Shown piece by piece: positions 63,553 through 64,000 of a stretch of 64,000 nt of DNA (positions are counted from its first letter, which is position 1; the number at the start of each line of letters is the position of its first letter). The translations under genes were made by a program, and so were the position numbers. Where the stretch lies: NCBI RefSeq assembly GCF_014332515.1, contig NZ_VFSD01000012.1, forward strand, positions 1 through 64,000, in the 5' to 3' direction. The notes under the pieces were generated by a model. That model made no database searches. It had not been told where the DNA came from and was given only the letters and a program-made list of their open reading frames with translations. The stretch comes from Pontibacter beigongshangensis. Lineage in GTDB: Bacteria > Bacteroidota > Bacteroidia > Cytophagales > Hymenobacteraceae.

Positions 63553-64000
63553 TTATTCTGCCTGCACTGCTATAGGAGCAGCCTTTTTAACCGGTGATTG
63601 TGTCCCCGATTTGTTCTGTTTCTTTCTTCTTCCCCACCAGATCATAGCTCCGGTTACCGGAAGGCTGGCTGCGATCAGGCTGGCGAAAAAGGCAATGACC
63701 TTACCGACAATCCCACCTATCGCCCCCACATGTATGTCGTAGTTCATGCGCATGATTTTGTCGGCTACACTGGCTTCAGCAAAGCGGCCATACGGGTGCG
63801 TTACCGGAATTTCCTCCAGGGTATACTGGTCGTAGTAAATAAAATCTGCTTTCCAGTAGGTGGAGGGGTCCGGGTTGATAGCCACTTCTATCGACGATGC
63901 TTTTTCTTCCGGCACATGCACCTCCATTCTGGCTTTTGTGCCAACTATCTCCGGGTATTTCTTCATCCAGATCCTGTCCATGGCCGGTATGGTGATGTCC
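63553..64000 (-). CDS. PepSY-associated membrane protein (partial, C-terminal part)
   Basis: Only the last 149 residues are in the window; the frame is open to the edge. PepSY-like sequence (ARMEVHVPEEKASSIEVAINPDPSTYWKADFIYYDQYTLEEI) is followed by a membrane helix (about the last 50 residues, IGGIVGKVIAFFASLIAASLPVTGAMIWWGRRKK) and a short basic tail. Such proteins often accompany ferric-siderophore uptake systems as reductase-like partners. The gene is convergent with the type IX-sorted gene and is probably unrelated to pectin use. Confidence 0.75.
   Translation of the reverse strand, partial: DITIPAMDRIWMKKYPEIVGTKARMEVHVPEEKASSIEVAINPDPSTYWKADFIYYDQYTLEEIPVTHPYGRFAEASVADKIMRMNYDIHVGAIGGIVGKVIAFFASLIAASLPVTGAMIWWGRRKKQNKSGTQSPVKKAAPIAVQAE

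Overview
The window looks like a chromosomal stretch of a plant- or soil-associated member of the Bacteroidota, most likely Cytophagales (a Hymenobacteraceae/Pontibacter-like organism). The evidence is two SusC/SusD outer-membrane uptake pairs, many secreted or lipoprotein glycan hydrolases, a C-terminal domain of the type IX secretion kind, several matches to the Bacteroidota -7 promoter box TAnnTTTG, and no clear Shine-Dalgarno sequences. The genus is an inference. No tRNA, rRNA, CRISPR array or transposase was seen.

Most of the window is one large pectin (rhamnogalacturonan-I) utilisation region. From the left: a sulfatase (1-1617, -); a two-domain beta-helix/barrel protein (1953-4958); a small membrane protein, an LVIVD-repeat lipoprotein with a beta-barrel partner, and an unknown secreted protein (5.1-8.8 kb); a GH2 enzyme (-); SusC/SusD pair 1; a deacetylase plus oligogalacturonate lyase pair; a second GH2; a GH105 unsaturated uronyl hydrolase; and two tandem PL11 rhamnogalacturonan lyases ending near 30.2 kb. 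A minus-strand arm (37.9-58.8 kb) holds SusC/SusD pair 2, a secreted beta-propeller, two GH106-type alpha-L-rhamnosidases, L-rhamnose mutarotase (rhaM), a 1250-residue lipoprotein with a helical-barrel-like core, a broken gene and a Gfo/Idh/MocA oxidoreductase. A GH28 gene and a type IX-sorted protein follow. Together these could cut the backbone (PL11, GH28), trim oligosaccharides (GH105, GH106, GH2, PL22), import them (SusCD) and prepare rhamnose for catabolism (RhaM).

Between the two arms (30.5-37.7 kb) lies unrelated regulatory cargo: a soluble five-PAS histidine kinase, a vWA-domain protein, and an ECF sigma factor overlapping a membrane protein that joins an anti-sigma zinc motif, a SusC-like N-terminal domain and a TonB C-terminal domain.

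Two non-coding systems stand out. First, ten upstream regions of pectin-locus genes carry a direct repeat with one-helical-turn spacing, CAGGACAGNNCAGGATA-like, which looks like a shared operator. No obvious cognate regulator is encoded here. Second, at least 24 copies of an intergenic box of about 30-55 bp, with an AT-rich arm, a CCTCCGGAGG palindrome and a GCT-rich tail, sit between genes in both orientations. Some form box-spacer-box units whose spacers are built of 7-bp repeats. One copy supplies the end of a PL11 reading frame, and another forms a terminator-like hairpin.
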